Source: Plecoglossus altivelis
Lineage: Eukaryota > Chordata > Actinopteri > Osmeriformes > Plecoglossidae
Direction of reading: 5' to 3'
Assembly (NCBI GenBank): GCA_036571765.1
Contig: BROE01000022.1
Span: 9,738,555 to 9,802,554 of the forward strand
Length of the DNA: 64,000 nucleotides
Below, piece after piece: positions 29,401-43,116 of the stretch; the stretch's first letter is position 1; each line of letters begins with the position of its first letter. Below the pieces are notes generated by a model, which saw nothing but the letters and a program-made list of their open reading frames with translations, had not been told where the DNA came from and ran no database searches. Position numbers and translations under genes: made by a program.

Positions 29401-32400
29401 ACTACATGACAGAGTTGTGTCATTTTGGTAATACAACTGTTTGTTGTTGGCAGTGTACAGTGTGTGTTTGTGTGCGAGAGGGAGAGCGAAGCGTATTGTG
29501 GTGTAGTTGTGGTGGCTTGTGGACTCTTTCTCTGACCCTTTCTGGGTTCTAATTCCTATACGGTTGAGTCATGTGGAGCACTCTGGTTAGTCTAGGGCCA
29601 AACAGCCTTTTTTGGGAATGTCATGTTGGCCATCCAATACTGTTACCCTGAAAATACAGTCCAAGTTGTCTGGAGGTTGTGGAATTTGTATGAGGCGCTG
29701 AGCCAGGCTTGTGTTTGGGAATAACTGATAGCTGATTGGCCTTGTTCTCAGGGACAGGGGAAGGGAGGTAGTGAGCGCCAGACCTCTTCTCTGTAGCGTT
29801 TCTGGGCTAGAGAGTACATTCATATGACATACGCAAACACACACGCAAACACACACATTGGCACACGGGGATGTTTGGCATGAAAGCAACCCGACAGTTA
29901 CAATGGATTTGCACTTCTTTGGGGTTCACTCGTCTGGAGTCGATGGTGTTTGTGATCTCAGGATGGAGTCTCCCTGTCATCACTCCTCCCTTCATGAGTT
30001 GGCCAGCCTGCAACACCCACATGCCGTACGCACATGCGTGCACACACGTGAACGCAGTACATGAAGTTCCCAGGTGTATTTGAGAAATTGGAGAGCCTAA
30101 TTCCTTTTGTAACAGTTATTTCCACAGTGATAGTGATGTGTCCAATGGACACAATGTACTATCTTGGGAGACCCTATAAGTTAATTTTCCGTGTGTGTGT
30201 GAGGGGGGTTGGGGTGTATTTTGAGGTACAGTAATGGTCGATCATTTGCGTTTCGACAAGATCATGAAAATAATAATGCTAATGTGTGCAATAAAACTTT
30301 ATTGGTCTCCAAAGGTGAAACAGAGCTCTCAAACACACTCTGCCCAACGCAGCATCCCTAACACAGGTAGAAAGATCCGGTCTAGCCGCGCATTTCACTT
30401 CCCCATTTTTATTGCCTCTTGGGACTATCATCCCATTAAAGGAGGGGGAAGCGATGTGGAAACTAGTGGGAGACCATCGGACATGGAAATAGATGATGAC
30501 AGACATGGGGAATTGTTATTTGGCTGCGAGAGAAGTAGGGGTACTTCCAATGGGATCTTGAAACAGGTGCTGACAATAACAATTTATGAATATACTTCAG
30601 TGAGGATATTTCATGACTTCATCTTCCTCTGAGATGATGGCGATGCATTATTTTCACATTGCCTACTGAGGACAGATGAGGGCTTATTCAGCTGCAGTCT
30701 TTGAAGTGAGCCTCGCACTCCTGTTGTTGCCAAGTGTCTATTAGCCTGCGTTAGGAGATGTAAACATGTTAAGTAATGGCAGACCCCCACGTTACAGCTG
30801 CACACATCAAACACCGGCAACCTGGCAACGGATGGGCACGGCAACAGCTGCCTGTTTGCATGTGCGCGTTTTGTGTTTGTGGGTGGACGTACAGTATGTG
30901 CGCGTGTGTGCGCGCACATGGTTCGAGTGTCCAAAAGATAAATCGACCGAGAGAGAGAAAGAGAAAGACAGAGGGAGAATGAGAGCATGAAAGAGAGGGA
31001 AAGAGATTGGGGCACAACCATCTGGGTACCAGACCAGTTTGGGTTGGGCCAGGCCTCTGATCGAATAGGCGTATGTGACAGAAAAGGAGGCAGCATCCTG
31101 GCAGAGACGGGCCAGGCCTGGGACAGATCAGAGAATCATGTTTTCTCCTCGTAAATTAGTTGTTTTCTGTACCACATTGATGGGGAAGACAGATGAAGAG
31201 GGGGAATGGAGAAAAAGAGCTGCAGATGATCATAAAGGGAAAATGAAAGGGACAAAGCCTTGTCTCTCCTTCTTTTCCTCCTTTCCCTCCCGTCGTCTTG
31301 CTTTTTCTCTTATTCTTCCTCCTCCTCCTCTCCTCCTCCTCCTCCTAAGCTACCCCCCCCCCAAAACCAAAATGAAACCAATCAGTTAAGGACTCTCTGA
31401 GCAGCTACGGGAGATTTTCCTGGCATCGGAGCGATAACAATGAGCTTTTCTCCGATGACGTGTTACTCCCAGAGCAGGCAAACTCCCAGAAACCCCTGCT
31501 CTCCATCTGATCCCGTCTGCTCGCCATGAATTAAAGCTCATCCTTGAGCCCAGCAAGTTCATTAGAGCTCCGGCAAGAGTGAGCGTACGGGTTGCTCAAT
31601 CAGCAGTGTGCCCCATCTGTTCGTCCAGGATACACTCTTGACCTTTTCACTGTATCTCTCGTCCTTCCGGTGGCTCCGTGGGTCAAGCCTCAGTCAGGAC
31701 ATCATGCAATCGAGGATTTCATTTAGAGGAAAATTAAACGGTTCGTAAGGTTATTGCTCTATCATTTTCTGCAGAGTCTGACGTGACTATCCGGTCCCGT
31801 TTCCTTCTGCATGTCTGCGTGCAGGACAGCGTTTCTCAGTGAGACCAAAGAAACTGCTGAAGCCTCGATGGGTGTGGGGGGGGGGGGGGAGGGGATCGGC
31901 TTGCGCGAGCCCCAGAGCCCAACAGCCTCAGGACTTTCCAGCCAAATCAAAGTTTTCAACCCTAATCGGTCAACTTTAGAGAGCTGAACTCAAAGAGGCC
32001 TATTCTTCTCCGATCTCATTTGCATCCTCCTGTGTGTTAGCGGCCGTCCTCCGCCACACAATGGGCCGTGTGGGCAGGGAATGGAGAGGAATCCCTGATA
32101 AGCCTGGAGCCTTGAGGAGGGCACAGAGCAGAGAATGCCAGCTATGCCAGACATTCACAACACTGTGTGGTGTCACCCCTCACGCCCCACAATGCCCCTG
32201 TTCTCCCGCCTGTCAAAGACACCATTGTGGCGCGATGAGAGCAGCGGAGACCCGCCAAGGGCCTTTATCAAACACACATTCCACAAACGCTGCCTCTACT
32301 CACATAGACACACACACACACACCCATACACACACGCACGCGCGCACACAGCACACTCCAAACCTCCATGCATTGGCAGTTCTTTTACAGCATATAGGTC

Positions 32401-32676
32401 TTCAAATTCCTTCTGCACCCCCCTCTTTTTTTCATCCACAGGGGAGGGTATTACACCATAGGCTTCCTTTCACTTTTTTCTTCCTCCTGACGCCTGTCCC
32501 GGTCGATGCTGGGAGACAGAACTAGAGGCGCGCATTCCCGACGGGGACCCCAGATAGGAACACCTGACGGAGGGAGGAGTTGACGAGAGACCCCCACTTC
32601 CTGGAGGATGTGACCGTTCATGCCTCATGGGGATCTGGAGGAGTGTGTGTGTGTGTGTGTTTGTGTGTGTGTGTGA

Positions 32677-32727
<51 letters not shown>

Positions 32728-35670
32728 TGTTTGTGTGTGTGTATGCATGTATGTGTTCTACTCTTCCTGTCTCTGTGACATGCGCCTGACTGTTCCTGCC
32801 ACCTGCACCCGCAGCACAAAGGCTTCATGGGAAGGAGAACAAGACAGGAGGGAAGGACTCACATACGTCACATGTCCCTCCGACAGCACCTGTCAATCAC
32901 GACCACAGAAGGGACAGAAGAACAGGGCTGTAGATTGGACGGGTTGGTTTGGCAATGTTTGTCTGTGTTTTCATGCCCAAGTAAAAGGGTGAAAGTGTAC
33001 TATTGTAAAAAACAAAAACAAAACTTGGGTGTTCATCTTTCACTGTTTTTTGCAATATTTGCCGGTGTAGAGAGTGTGTGGTTGTGTGAGTAAGGCTTGT
33101 GACAAGGGGGCCGGGCTGGCTGATTTAGGGCTGGCTCTCCTGTCACCCAGGGAGAGACATGCCCTGCAGGGGGGGGAGCTCCCAACTCCAGTCCCAGGTT
33201 TCAGTGACAGGGCCCAGTGGGCAGGCCGAAGCCTGGACAAGAGGCCCTGCTGGGGCTCCCAGAGGGAGGTCAGGGGCTGCAGGGAGTCTGGCTGGACAGC
33301 AGGACAAAAGCCTGGCCAGTAGGGGACCTGAGGGGAGCAGGGAATTAGCTGCCAATTAGTGTGAGTTCCCCTCTGGAGTGATGCATGTCATCCTGTCAGG
33401 GCCTGAGGAGGGAGACGATCAGCAGGATAAAGAGCATGTTATCCCTCAGATTACACTGGCCTCTGTCAGGATCACACAGGCTGGGTCTCTCTCGCGCCCG
33501 CCCGACCGGCACAGGACACACACACACACACTTACTCACTCTCCCTCTCTCACACACAAACGCCAGACATTCGCCATACTTTCATCCACGAACCCTCATT
33601 TACTACAGCATCATTCGCCCTCTGGGACAAAGCCGGTCAACACTGTGAGAGGTGGAAAAAAAACAGAAAAGGTTCAAATCGGCTGAAATGAGAGAGTCCT
33701 TTTTTAGAGATGTAACGCTAATCTATTACATAACAATAACGATGGTATTTTCAAAAATAACAACGCCTAAAATGTCGACGGCCATACAAACACTCAGCAC
33801 GTCCTTGTCTGTGGTTCGTTTCCAGTTTCACCGCTTTTTATTGCCGACGTGACAGATGTTTTCAATTAATGGATGTGGCTTAGCCCACTTTGGTACACTT
33901 CATAATCAAACAATGAAGACAATGAACTGTTGGGTTTGCATCAGACTCTGAGAGGGATACGTCGCAGTTCAGGGGTGCATACGGACTGATTGAACACATT
34001 TAAACGGCAATTGTCACAGATAAACAACAAGCCAACCGCATGATATGAGAGGAATGTCGAGTCCTGCGTGGCGGCAATAGCATCTTAAAATGTTGGTCCA
34101 ATTGGATTTCTCATCCATCAACCCCTTTTTTGGACACTATGAAATGCAGGGGTCAGTGCTTAAGAGATGACCCCCCTGTGTGGCTGGAATCCCTGCTATG
34201 GGGTGTCAGGGACAGTGTCAGCAGGTTGGGTCGGAGGGCAGAGGGACAGGAATGACTAGCAGGTGTTAAGGGGGACAGTCGCTATGTCACTTGTCACGGG
34301 CAGTCGCTTGTTTGTGTGTGCTTGTGAGTGGGTGCGTGAAAGATTCAACCTTTCACTTTGTCACCAACAAGTGGACAAAATCTGTGCAAATCCATGCATC
34401 GGTCGTCAGTGCATTGTTTTAGGCTACATTACTAAACATGAAATGCATCGTGGACAAGAAGGCCCGCTGGTTGACTGTGATTGGAAACATGACAGGCTAC
34501 TGACAGATGACTTCCTCTATGAACCCTCAGCTCTGTTCGAACTCAATTAAATAACAAAGGCAGTGTGTGAGGGGAGGTGTGTGTGTGTGTGTTTAGTCAG
34601 ATTCTTCTTCGCGAGGGGCTGGTGGAGGGGGAAAAAGAACAGGACGCACACACACACACACACGCACGCATTTCTAGCCCTGTCCTCCAGGTAGGAGTTA
34701 TCCGGAACAGTGCGCTGGATGGGGTTGCATGCTGACAGAGAAGCAGTGAAAGGTCTGAAGCCTGCAGTCTGCCTCCGCTAGCTGGGTGTGAGGGTGAGCC
34801 GGGGAAACAGGTGTTGGCTGCCCACTAATCTGCTATTAGAGAGCTGAGGAATGTTGGCTATGCACCGGGCTGTGTGGTTCCTGGCACTTTACCAGGGTCT
34901 GGCGAGGGGAGGGGAGGAGGGAGGGAGGGAGAGACGCCATTGCCTGACTTAACTGCTCTGTTTGTCTTTTTGTGAATGAGTGCAAAAACGTCCCTTTTCA
35001 AATCCAACACCATTTCGAGGATTCTTATCCCACTGCGCTGAAGCTCGTCTCGAGCGTGCAACGCTGTTGATCGCTCTCGGAAACAAACGGTCGGTCGTGA
35101 CGGAATGCGCTGCGCTGTGCGTTGACAAGAGTCTGCTTAACACAGTAAGGGAGGCTGTCTTTGCTCCGATGGATGCTGTTTTATCTTTAAAAATGGAGGT
35201 AGCCAGAGATCTACCGAACATCCAACAATCGCCTCAGATGCCTCAGATGTAATGCCTTGTTTGGTAATGACACCTTGTAGACCGTACACCTAATGTCATC
35301 ACTCCCACGCACACGCAGCAATTCTTCCAACTTCCTGAATGGGTAATTACCACCGGAAATGTAGGGCTCCGATGGAAAGGTTTTCTCAGAAAACCATTAT
35401 TTTCCTCCGAAATCCATTAGTTCTTAGTATGATATTGTCAGTAGCAGATGCTGCTCATGGCTGTCACATTGGCACTTCAGATTTGAAAATATTATGACAC
35501 ACTGAAATCTTAATCGAATGTTTGAATGGCTTCGAATGGAGAAACAGAGCTGTGGAGCAATAGTCCCTCACCGGTTCCCCCTGCATGTCATGAGTTTGGG
35601 ATGCATTTCTTTGCGTGGTCCACAACATCCATGTCCAAAAAGGGCATCTAGTTAATGCTTGACATCGTGT

Positions 35671-37239
35671 CATGCTATGGCTGTTGAACTACCTGCTTGT
35701 GTACACTACAGCTTGATCATGGTACCAAGACAAACCATTGAAAACACGTTTCAAATCGAAAAACTGTTTCCAGGAGTACCGGGACAATGTAACACATGGA
35801 TAGACCACATCCATTACATTTCATTCATGCCCTACAGCAACACCACGGCTCCAGCCCTCCTTCCACAGGGATCCCTCACAGGGCCCATGTGAACATTTGA
35901 TGGCGTCATTAAAGCTTTATTACACTGTCTATTAAGACAAGGGAGAAACGAAGTGAGATATAGACGGAAGATTGAAGATTAAAGGGAGGAAGGCAGAAAG
36001 AGAGAGGGGAGGGGGAGGAACAATTAAAGAAAGACAGCAGGAGAGAGAGCAAGACTGTGTGTGTGTGTGTGTGTGGGTGTGTGTGCGTGTGCGTGTGTGT
36101 GCGTGTGCGTGCATGTGTGTGCATGTGTGTGTGCGTGTGTGTGCATGTGTGTGTGCGTGTGTGTGCGTATGTGTGTGCGTGTGTGCGTGCGTGTGTGTGC
36201 ATGTGTGTGTGTGCGTGTGCGCGTTCGCGCGCGTGTGTGCGTGTGTGCAAAAGACAGACAGTGTTTTCTGAGAGAAATAAGATGGAGGTTTGGTAAAGAA
36301 GGAGTGACTGCATGTGAAAGTGGCAGAGAGTGAGAGAGTGCGGGAGCGTGTGTGTGTGTTTGTGTGCAAGAGGGAAAGGGAGCAAGGCTGTAGTTGTGTG
36401 AGATGAGGTAGAGAGCGAGAAACAACAAGCGCGAGCGTGTGTGAGAGAGACAGTGACATGTGAGGGACCCAAAAAGAGAGTGGAAAGAGAGAGAGTAAGC
36501 CTAAATGTGTGTGAGAAAGGCAGAGAGAGAGAGAGCGAGTGAGAGCAAGTGAGAGTGAGGCATGTGCCCTCATTCCAGGCTCTGTGTGGGCAGGTGTGGT
36601 GGGGGGATATTCCTCCTGCAGATTCTAAACACTCATCATTGTTGATCCGAGCCTGTGGTTTCACTGTGTATTTGACTTTAATTGTACATCCCTGTCAGCT
36701 GCTAGTTCCAACAGACCACATGCATGCAAGCATTGTTTCACAGCCCTGTGCCACGGGCTGCTGTTCATATAAACAGCATGGCTGTGGTTGAAACCGAGTA
36801 GGACACGTTTTATAGTGGGCATAATTAAACACGCTGCAGTGACACATGGCTCTCGTGGACTTGGATTTGGACTCTTTGCACAGGACTGGAGAGTCCAGTA
36901 GAGAGTCAGGAGAGGCAGGGGCAATTCTGAAGAGGTGAATGAGGGTTGGGTGTGCTGTGGTTTCAGTGAGATGGGTGACCACAGTGCATGTTGGGGACGC
37001 TGTAGTAGAAGTTGTAGAACTGTGTAGAAAATGAAGACATGAAAAAAAGGGGGGGGGAGAAGGGACACACCATAAAATGGAGACATTTCCAATTTCTTCT
37101 GGAATTCTAAATACTAGGGTTTTCTGATTGAGCAGCATCCATTATCTCATGAGCTCTGTGCCCCCCCCCCCCGGTCTGCTCGTTAATGAGCGATCGGGTG
37201 ACACCTAAAAGCAACTGACCCACCTATTAGGTTAATCAG
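35671..37239. repeat. 1.6 kb direct duplication, copy 1
   Basis: Starts CATGCTATGGCTGTTGAAC and ends CACCTATTAGGTTAATCAG. It includes a long TG/CG/CA-type tract (36056-36248) and purine-rich DNA. It is separated from copy 2 by 22 nt. No gene was seen. Confidence 0.9.
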
Positions 37240-37261
37240 CCCCTAGCACACAGATAGTTTA

Positions 37262-38810
37262 CATGCTATGGCTGTTGAACTACCTGCTTGTGTACACTAC
37301 AGCTTGATCATGGTACCAAGACAAACCATTGAAAACACGTTTCAAATCGAAAAACTGTTTCCAGGAGTACCGGGACAATGTAACACATGGATAGACCACA
37401 TCCATTACATTTCATTCATGCCCTACAGCAACACCACGGCTCCAGCCCTCCTTCCACAGGGATCCCTCACAGGGCCCATGTGAACATTTGATGGCGTCAT
37501 TAAAGCTTTATTACACTGTCTATTAAGACAAGGGAGAAACGAAGTGAGATGTAGACGGAAGATTGAAGATTAAAGGGACGAAGGAGGAAAGAGGAGGGGA
37601 GGGGAGGAACAATTAAAGGAAAGACAGCAGGATGAGAGAGGCAGATGTGTGGTGTGTGGTGTGTGTTGCTGTGGTGTGTGTGTGCGGTGCTGTGCATGTG
37701 TGCATGTGTGTGTTGGTGTTGTGCATGTGTGTTGTGGTGTGTGTGCGTATGTGTTGCGTGTGTGCGTGCGTGTGTGTGATGTGTGGTGTGTGTGTGCGCG
37801 TTCGCCGCGCCGCCTACCGTGCTGCGTGGCTGCAAAGACAGCACAGCTGTTTCTGACGGAATTAACCGATGCAGTTTGGTAAGAAGAGTGACTGCATGTG
37901 AATGGCAGGAGTGAGAGAGTGCGGGAGCGTGTGTGTGTGTGTGTGTGTGGTGGGGGGAGGGGTGGGGGAGAGAGGAGAGGGGGTGGGATGGTGAGGGAGG
38001 GAGGGAGCGTGTGTGAGAGAGACAGTGACATGTGAGGGACCCAAAAAGAGAGTGGAAAGAGAGAGAGTAAGCCTAAATGTGTGTGAGAAAAGGCAGAGAG
38101 AGAGAGAGCGAGTGAGAGCAAGCTGAAGGAGGCATGTCCGCCCCTCATTTCAGCTCTGCTGTCGGCAGGCCCCGGTCGGCACTCCTCCTGCAGATTCTAA
38201 ACACTCATCATTGTTGATCCGAGCCTGTGGTTTCACTGTGTATTTGACTTTAATTGTACATCCCTGTCAGCTGCTAGTTCCAACAGACCACATGCATGCA
38301 AGCATTGTTTCACAGCCCTGTGCCACGGGCTGCTGTTCATATAAACAGCATGGCTGTGGTTGAAACCGAGTAGGACACGTTTTATAGTGGGCATAATTAA
38401 ACACGCTGCAGTGACACATGGCTCTCGTGGACTTGGATTTGGACTCTTTGCACAGGACTGGAGAGTCCAGTAGAGAGTCAGGAGAGGCAGGGGCAATTCT
38501 GAAGAGGTGAATGAGGGATGGGTGTGCTGTGGTTTCAGTGAGATGGGTGACCACAGTACATGTTGGGGACGCTGTAGTAGAATAGTAGAAGTTGTAGAAC
38601 TGTGTAGAAAAGACATGAAAAAAAGGGGGGGAGAAGGGACACACCATAAATGGAGACATTTCCAATTTCTTCTGGAATTCTAAATACTAGGGTTTTCTGA
38701 TTGAGCAGCATCCATTATCTCATGAGCTCTGTGCCCCCCCTCCCGGCTGCTCGTTAATGAGCGATCGGGTGACACCTAAAAGCAGCTGACCCACCTATTA
38801 GGTTAATCAG
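37262..38810. repeat. 1.6 kb direct duplication, copy 2
   Basis: Repeats 35671-37239. The flanks are nearly identical (37262-37560, 38190-38560), but the central simple-repeat part (37640-37990) and 38120-38185 are scrambled by single-base losses and substitutions. Confidence 0.9.
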
Positions 38811-40930
38811 GGGACATGTTGTCTAATGACAACCCCAGACCTCTTCAATGGATACTGGCGTCGACAGAAAGAGGCTGTGTCAAAAGGCACGGGCTCCTCC
38901 ACAAACACACACACACCCGCTTGCGCACGCCCACACCCTCGCACACACACACACACACACACATCGAATACTCTCACACGCCCCCAACACTTGAACACAC
39001 CCCAAGACCTAACGTTTCATCTCCTTTGCTTTGCATGAGGGAGGCAAACGAGCTTCAATGACCCTGCTAGGGCGGGTGGGGAAACACGCTGGCGCGCGGA
39101 GGGGAGCGTGCAGGGCGGAGGACGGCGGGCGGAGGGGGAGCGAGGCTAGCTTATGACTGCCATATGCCTTTCTTCGTCTAGCCATACAAGCCTGAAGTCT
39201 GTATTTATGCAGGTTCACATTCAGACAGCTGGCATTGTGTTGGTGATTGTTAGACTAATCATCCGCTCAATTTCTCAGGAATGTGGCCCTACGGATGGGG
39301 ACAGGGGCCATGTTTTGACAGATCAGCACTCCTACTCTCACTCTCTGTTTGGCTGGCTGGTTGGCTGGCTGGCTGGCGGGAGAAGACAAGAGTCCTAACC
39401 TGCTCTCACTTGAACTTTCTGGATGTAGCGAGAAGAGAATGAGAGGATAGACTAGCTCAGAGTGTTCGGAGCGAAGTGAGGTTGGGTTTGGCTCCATGTT
39501 ACGCAGAATCTCCCATCTCACCCTCATCACGAGACCACACAGCTCATTTGATAAGACTTTGATCAAGTTTGAAGTGCAGTGCAAAAAAAAGAAGTTGGGC
39601 CTCATAATCTTGTAATGTTTATGTTGTTGGATTAGTTCTCATGGAACATGCACAGCGAGACTGGAGACACAGCCTGATTAACCACACCCACTGCAGGGCA
39701 GACTGGACCTGTTTAATCATGGATTAAGCCCCTGGTCGTACTTTTGAATTCGATCTCGGGCCAAAGACCATCTGTTTAAATCATCACACTTATATTTCTT
39801 TGATTACGAGATTTTATCAGCTCGGCTTTTAAGAGACGTGTGAGGGAGTTGACAAAGGGAAGCTAGACTGTTGGGGGCGAGTAGCAGAGCAGAACGATCT
39901 GGAACATTCTTCTCTTCGTTCATCTGGAAGTTAGGGATGACCTCGCTTCGCTCACTTCTTCACAACCCCCTTCCTCTCCTCCTCCAATACCGCTTTTATC
40001 GTTCTACCACAGAGGTCGTGGTCATAATCATTAGTAATCAACTTACGAGAGGCGAAACTTTTGTAGATGAAATCACATTTCTTTGTAGAGCCCTTCGACA
40101 ATTTATGTCAACGAGGGCTTCACATACACCCATAGAACTGCCCCTCTCTCAAGAGGGAGCGCTCAGTCAAATGTCTACATAACCCTTGCATGAGAGCTTC
40201 CTGGCTTGAAAATTCGGTCTCACGCCACAAGTATGCATGTCAGATAAACAAGTCCGGAATACATAGACTCCCTTTGTCAAATTAAAGGTATTTCTTTGTC
40301 AGGTTGAAGAAATGAACTCAGTGTGAAAGACCAATCCTAAAGGTAAGTTAAAAGTTCTGTTGAGTAGCCATGTCATTGCGAGAAGAGTTTGCGTGAGGGA
40401 GATTGGCTCAGGGTTGGGCTCAGCCTGTTCTCATTACAGTCTACTTTAGAGAGCCTAAAGAAGTCGCTGGGTTTACTATTTACGCTGGCGTTTTACACTG
40501 CAGGTCAGGGATATTAAGAAAGCAAAATAAACGCCTTCTCAGTCACATTGAATGTGAACGCTACATTTTGACGACTTTTTCTCCCATTTCTGAAACATCT
40601 TTCTCTGTTGTTGCCTCACACGCTGTTCTACCTCTTCCCTCCGCAAACGATTGTAGTGAAAGCGAACCGATGCGTCGCTCTAGCTTATTGTAGCTTTCCG
40701 TCGGCTGTCAACCTTTAAGGTTTCCCCTGGATCTACACAGTGCTGGGCTTGCTTTATCTCCTCCTTCCCCTGCTCTGGCTCCTCCTGACTGGAAGCGCCT
40801 GTGGTGCATCCCCAGGCTGCCAGCAGGAGTGCAGTGCCGTTAGCATATAAGTGCATGACATGCTGATGCGGAGAATACATGCTAATGCTAATGAGGAGCA
40901 TGCCAGAGATGTAGCACTGTTCTTACAGGC

Positions 40931-41219
40931 TGGAGAGGAGAGGGGATAGGAGGAGCGGAAGGGAGAGGAGAGGAGAGGAGAGGATGGGAGAGGAGGGAAG
41001 AGGAAGGGAGAGGATGGAAGAGGAGGGGAGAGGAGGGGAGAGGAGGGAAGAGGAGGGAAGAGGAAGGGAGAGGATGGAAGAGGAGGGGAGAGGAGGGGAG
41101 AGGAGGGGAAGGGAGAGGAGGAGAAAGGAGAGGACGGGAGAGGAGGGCATGGGATAGGAAGGGAGAGGAGGGGAGATGAGAGGAGGACAGAGGAGAGGAA
41201 GGACAGAGAAGAGGAGAGG
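40931..41219. repeat. Purine-only minisatellite (GGAGAGGA-type)
   Basis: About 290 bp almost wholly G and A on the plus strand, built from GGAGAGG, GGGAGAGGA and GAAGAGGA words in a higher-order pattern. Pro/Ser/Leu-rich minus-strand frames over it are artefacts. Confidence 0.9.
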
Positions 41220-42583
41220 CATGAGTGGTATCTCCACTGATCTGTCCCTTTTCCTCACCAGGAATAAACAACTGAGATCCACTCCTTGAAACCACCACAT
41301 CATGTTCTTGCTTGGCTCTCCAACCTAGGGTCATTATGCTGTCTGGCTTAGAGCCCACCAAGCACTAATTACAGGAGATCCATAGAGACCCTTGCTGCAG
41401 TGAGAGACGCCACCTTATTGTTACAAATGGGATTGTTTACTAGTCATAAAGCACTGTTATATTTGGCTTGTCTCGGCACAGAAGAACACAACAAAACACT
41501 CAAATAACAAGAAAACACGTCAATCCTCCAGGATTCAGAGATGATAGCAGCCACCAGTGCAACAATAAGAGCCCAACCAGGGCCAGTCAGGCTATGAGAG
41601 ACCATCGCAATACAAACACACATGTCAACCTTCATCCCATTGCTAAAAGATGTGTATGTTTAAGATTCGTTGTAACTCTTTTTTGAGTACTTTCCACAGG
41701 ATGGAACTTGAGTAGGTTCACAGAGTTTAGCAATGAGACCTCTTTACTGTCTGACTGGCAGAAGAAGCTGGAATGTTAGATGGCTGCTCAAACCACCTGG
41801 TCAGTCATCTCACTCAGAGACATTCAAACACCCCCAAACACACACTCTCTCTCACAGCTGTCCGCCGTGGATAGGAATAATGCTGGTCCTGGCACTAAGA
41901 GTAGGAAAGAATCTTGAAAATATTTAAAGCTGCATTTTTGCTTGCGAAATGTTCAATTTCACACCAGAATGCATAGCTGCCACTCCACACATTCTCCAGA
42001 GTGTAGCAGATTAGTTGCGACCTTCTTTAAGATGCTCTTCCCTAGCTCATATCCACAACCGATCTTTGGCTACATGAGGACATGTCTGCAGTCAAACACT
42101 ATGTGTGTGTGTGTGTGTGTGTATGTGTGTATGTGTGTTTGTGTGGGTGTGTTACAATCTTTTTATGTGAAAATATCTGATGAGCTGGTGTCTGTGCGTT
42201 TGTGTCTGCCCCTCTAGGGTGAACTTCCTGTCGAGACAGGAAATGCATTCCTTAGTGTGGCGAAACAGACAGGCGACATCCATGTCATGGTATCTTACAA
42301 TAACTGTCTGAGGAATTCAGCCTTTTTTAGGCGTAGAGCAGCCTCAGACCAGCACCACATATTGGAGTCGAGTTTACCCTCTTACAAGGTCCACAGTCTG
42401 CAGTATACTGTCACTGAGGTCTAAAAACATTTACCAGGACAGAGAAAAGCTGCCCAGCCTGTTATACACTTGATGAAAGCGTTTAATCAACTTGAAGCAT
42501 TAAATGCAATTGATAATCAGTTTCAAGAGGAATAAATATTTAGATCTTAGAAGTGGTGCATGTTTGCTAATAGAACTCAGCAA

Positions 42584-42589
42584 TTTATT
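42584..42589 (-). terminator. Candidate vgll3 poly(A) signal
   Basis: Minus-strand AATAAA about 490 nt beyond the vgll3 stop. Nothing closer was seen. Confidence 0.35.
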
Positions 42590-43075
42590 ATGGATATCAA
42601 TATTTACAGGATGTTTTTCTTCAGCACAAGGGAAAAGGACAGAAGAGCATTTGACATCAATTAGCATGTGACACGTATCATAACGACGACTCCAGACATA
42701 ACTCTGTAAACACGAAATACTGTACATGACAAGTCAATTACGCCCGCACACACATGCCCAGAACACAGACACGTCAACACTTTTTGAAAAATAGACCGAC
42801 AACAAGGCAAGTAAGAAGTGTTCCCACAAGATGAGGTTCTTTAAACAGAACTAAAGCCGTGGACAGGCCTCACAAGACTGCATCCCCTCCGGAGACATCT
42901 CAGAGCTGGGATCACCATGACAGAAACACTAGGAGCTGAGGACAGAGTCTCTCTTCTTGACAAAATTCTTGTATTCCCAGGAAATGTGTCAAGTTTCCAG
43001 GCAGGATTCCAGCTCCAGGCCCATGGGTGCTGTGCCGATCACAGCTCTCAGTCAGGGAGATGGGTCCACCGCCTC

Positions 43076-43116
43076 TTAGAACCAAATCGAGCCCTTCACT
43101 TTGTCCTGCTCCACAA
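43076..43116 (-). CDS. vgll3: vgll3 terminal coding exon (41 nt)
   Basis: A strong acceptor (gtttcactgtag) in the right phase opens a 41-nt coding piece reading VVEQDKVKGSIWF then TAA (43078-43076). Human VGLL3 ends LQHQDKSKESPWY, so both the QDKxK core and the aromatic C-terminus match. It is too short to appear in ORF scans. Confidence 0.85.

Larger units (their letters stand above)
26500..43000. other. Gene-free spacer between ccdc138 and vgll3
   Basis: About 16.5 kb in which I could support no exon on either strand. Open frames here are short or made of repeat codons. Contents seen: TG repeats (27235-27257, 32641-32690, 34576-34592), GA repeats (32696-32722), CA repeats (38904-38963), a 1.6 kb direct duplication (35671-38810), a purine-only minisatellite (40931-41219) and several polypyrimidine tracts (31260-31340). 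Distant enhancers of vgll3 or edar would be a reasonable expectation but cannot be recognised from one sequence. Confidence 0.5.

Noticed and set aside
35909..36664. 251-codon minus-strand frame rich in His, Thr and Ser
   Set aside because: Entirely over TG/GA simple repeats. It is broken in the second duplication copy and has no splice or start context.
35659..37483. Identical 71-77 codon frame in both 1.6 kb copies (MAVELPACVHYSL...)
   Set aside because: Identity follows from the duplication itself. No family resemblance, and no synonymous-only differences to suggest selection.
40888..41361. Pro/Ser/Leu-rich minus-strand frames
   Set aside because: Products of the purine-only minisatellite.
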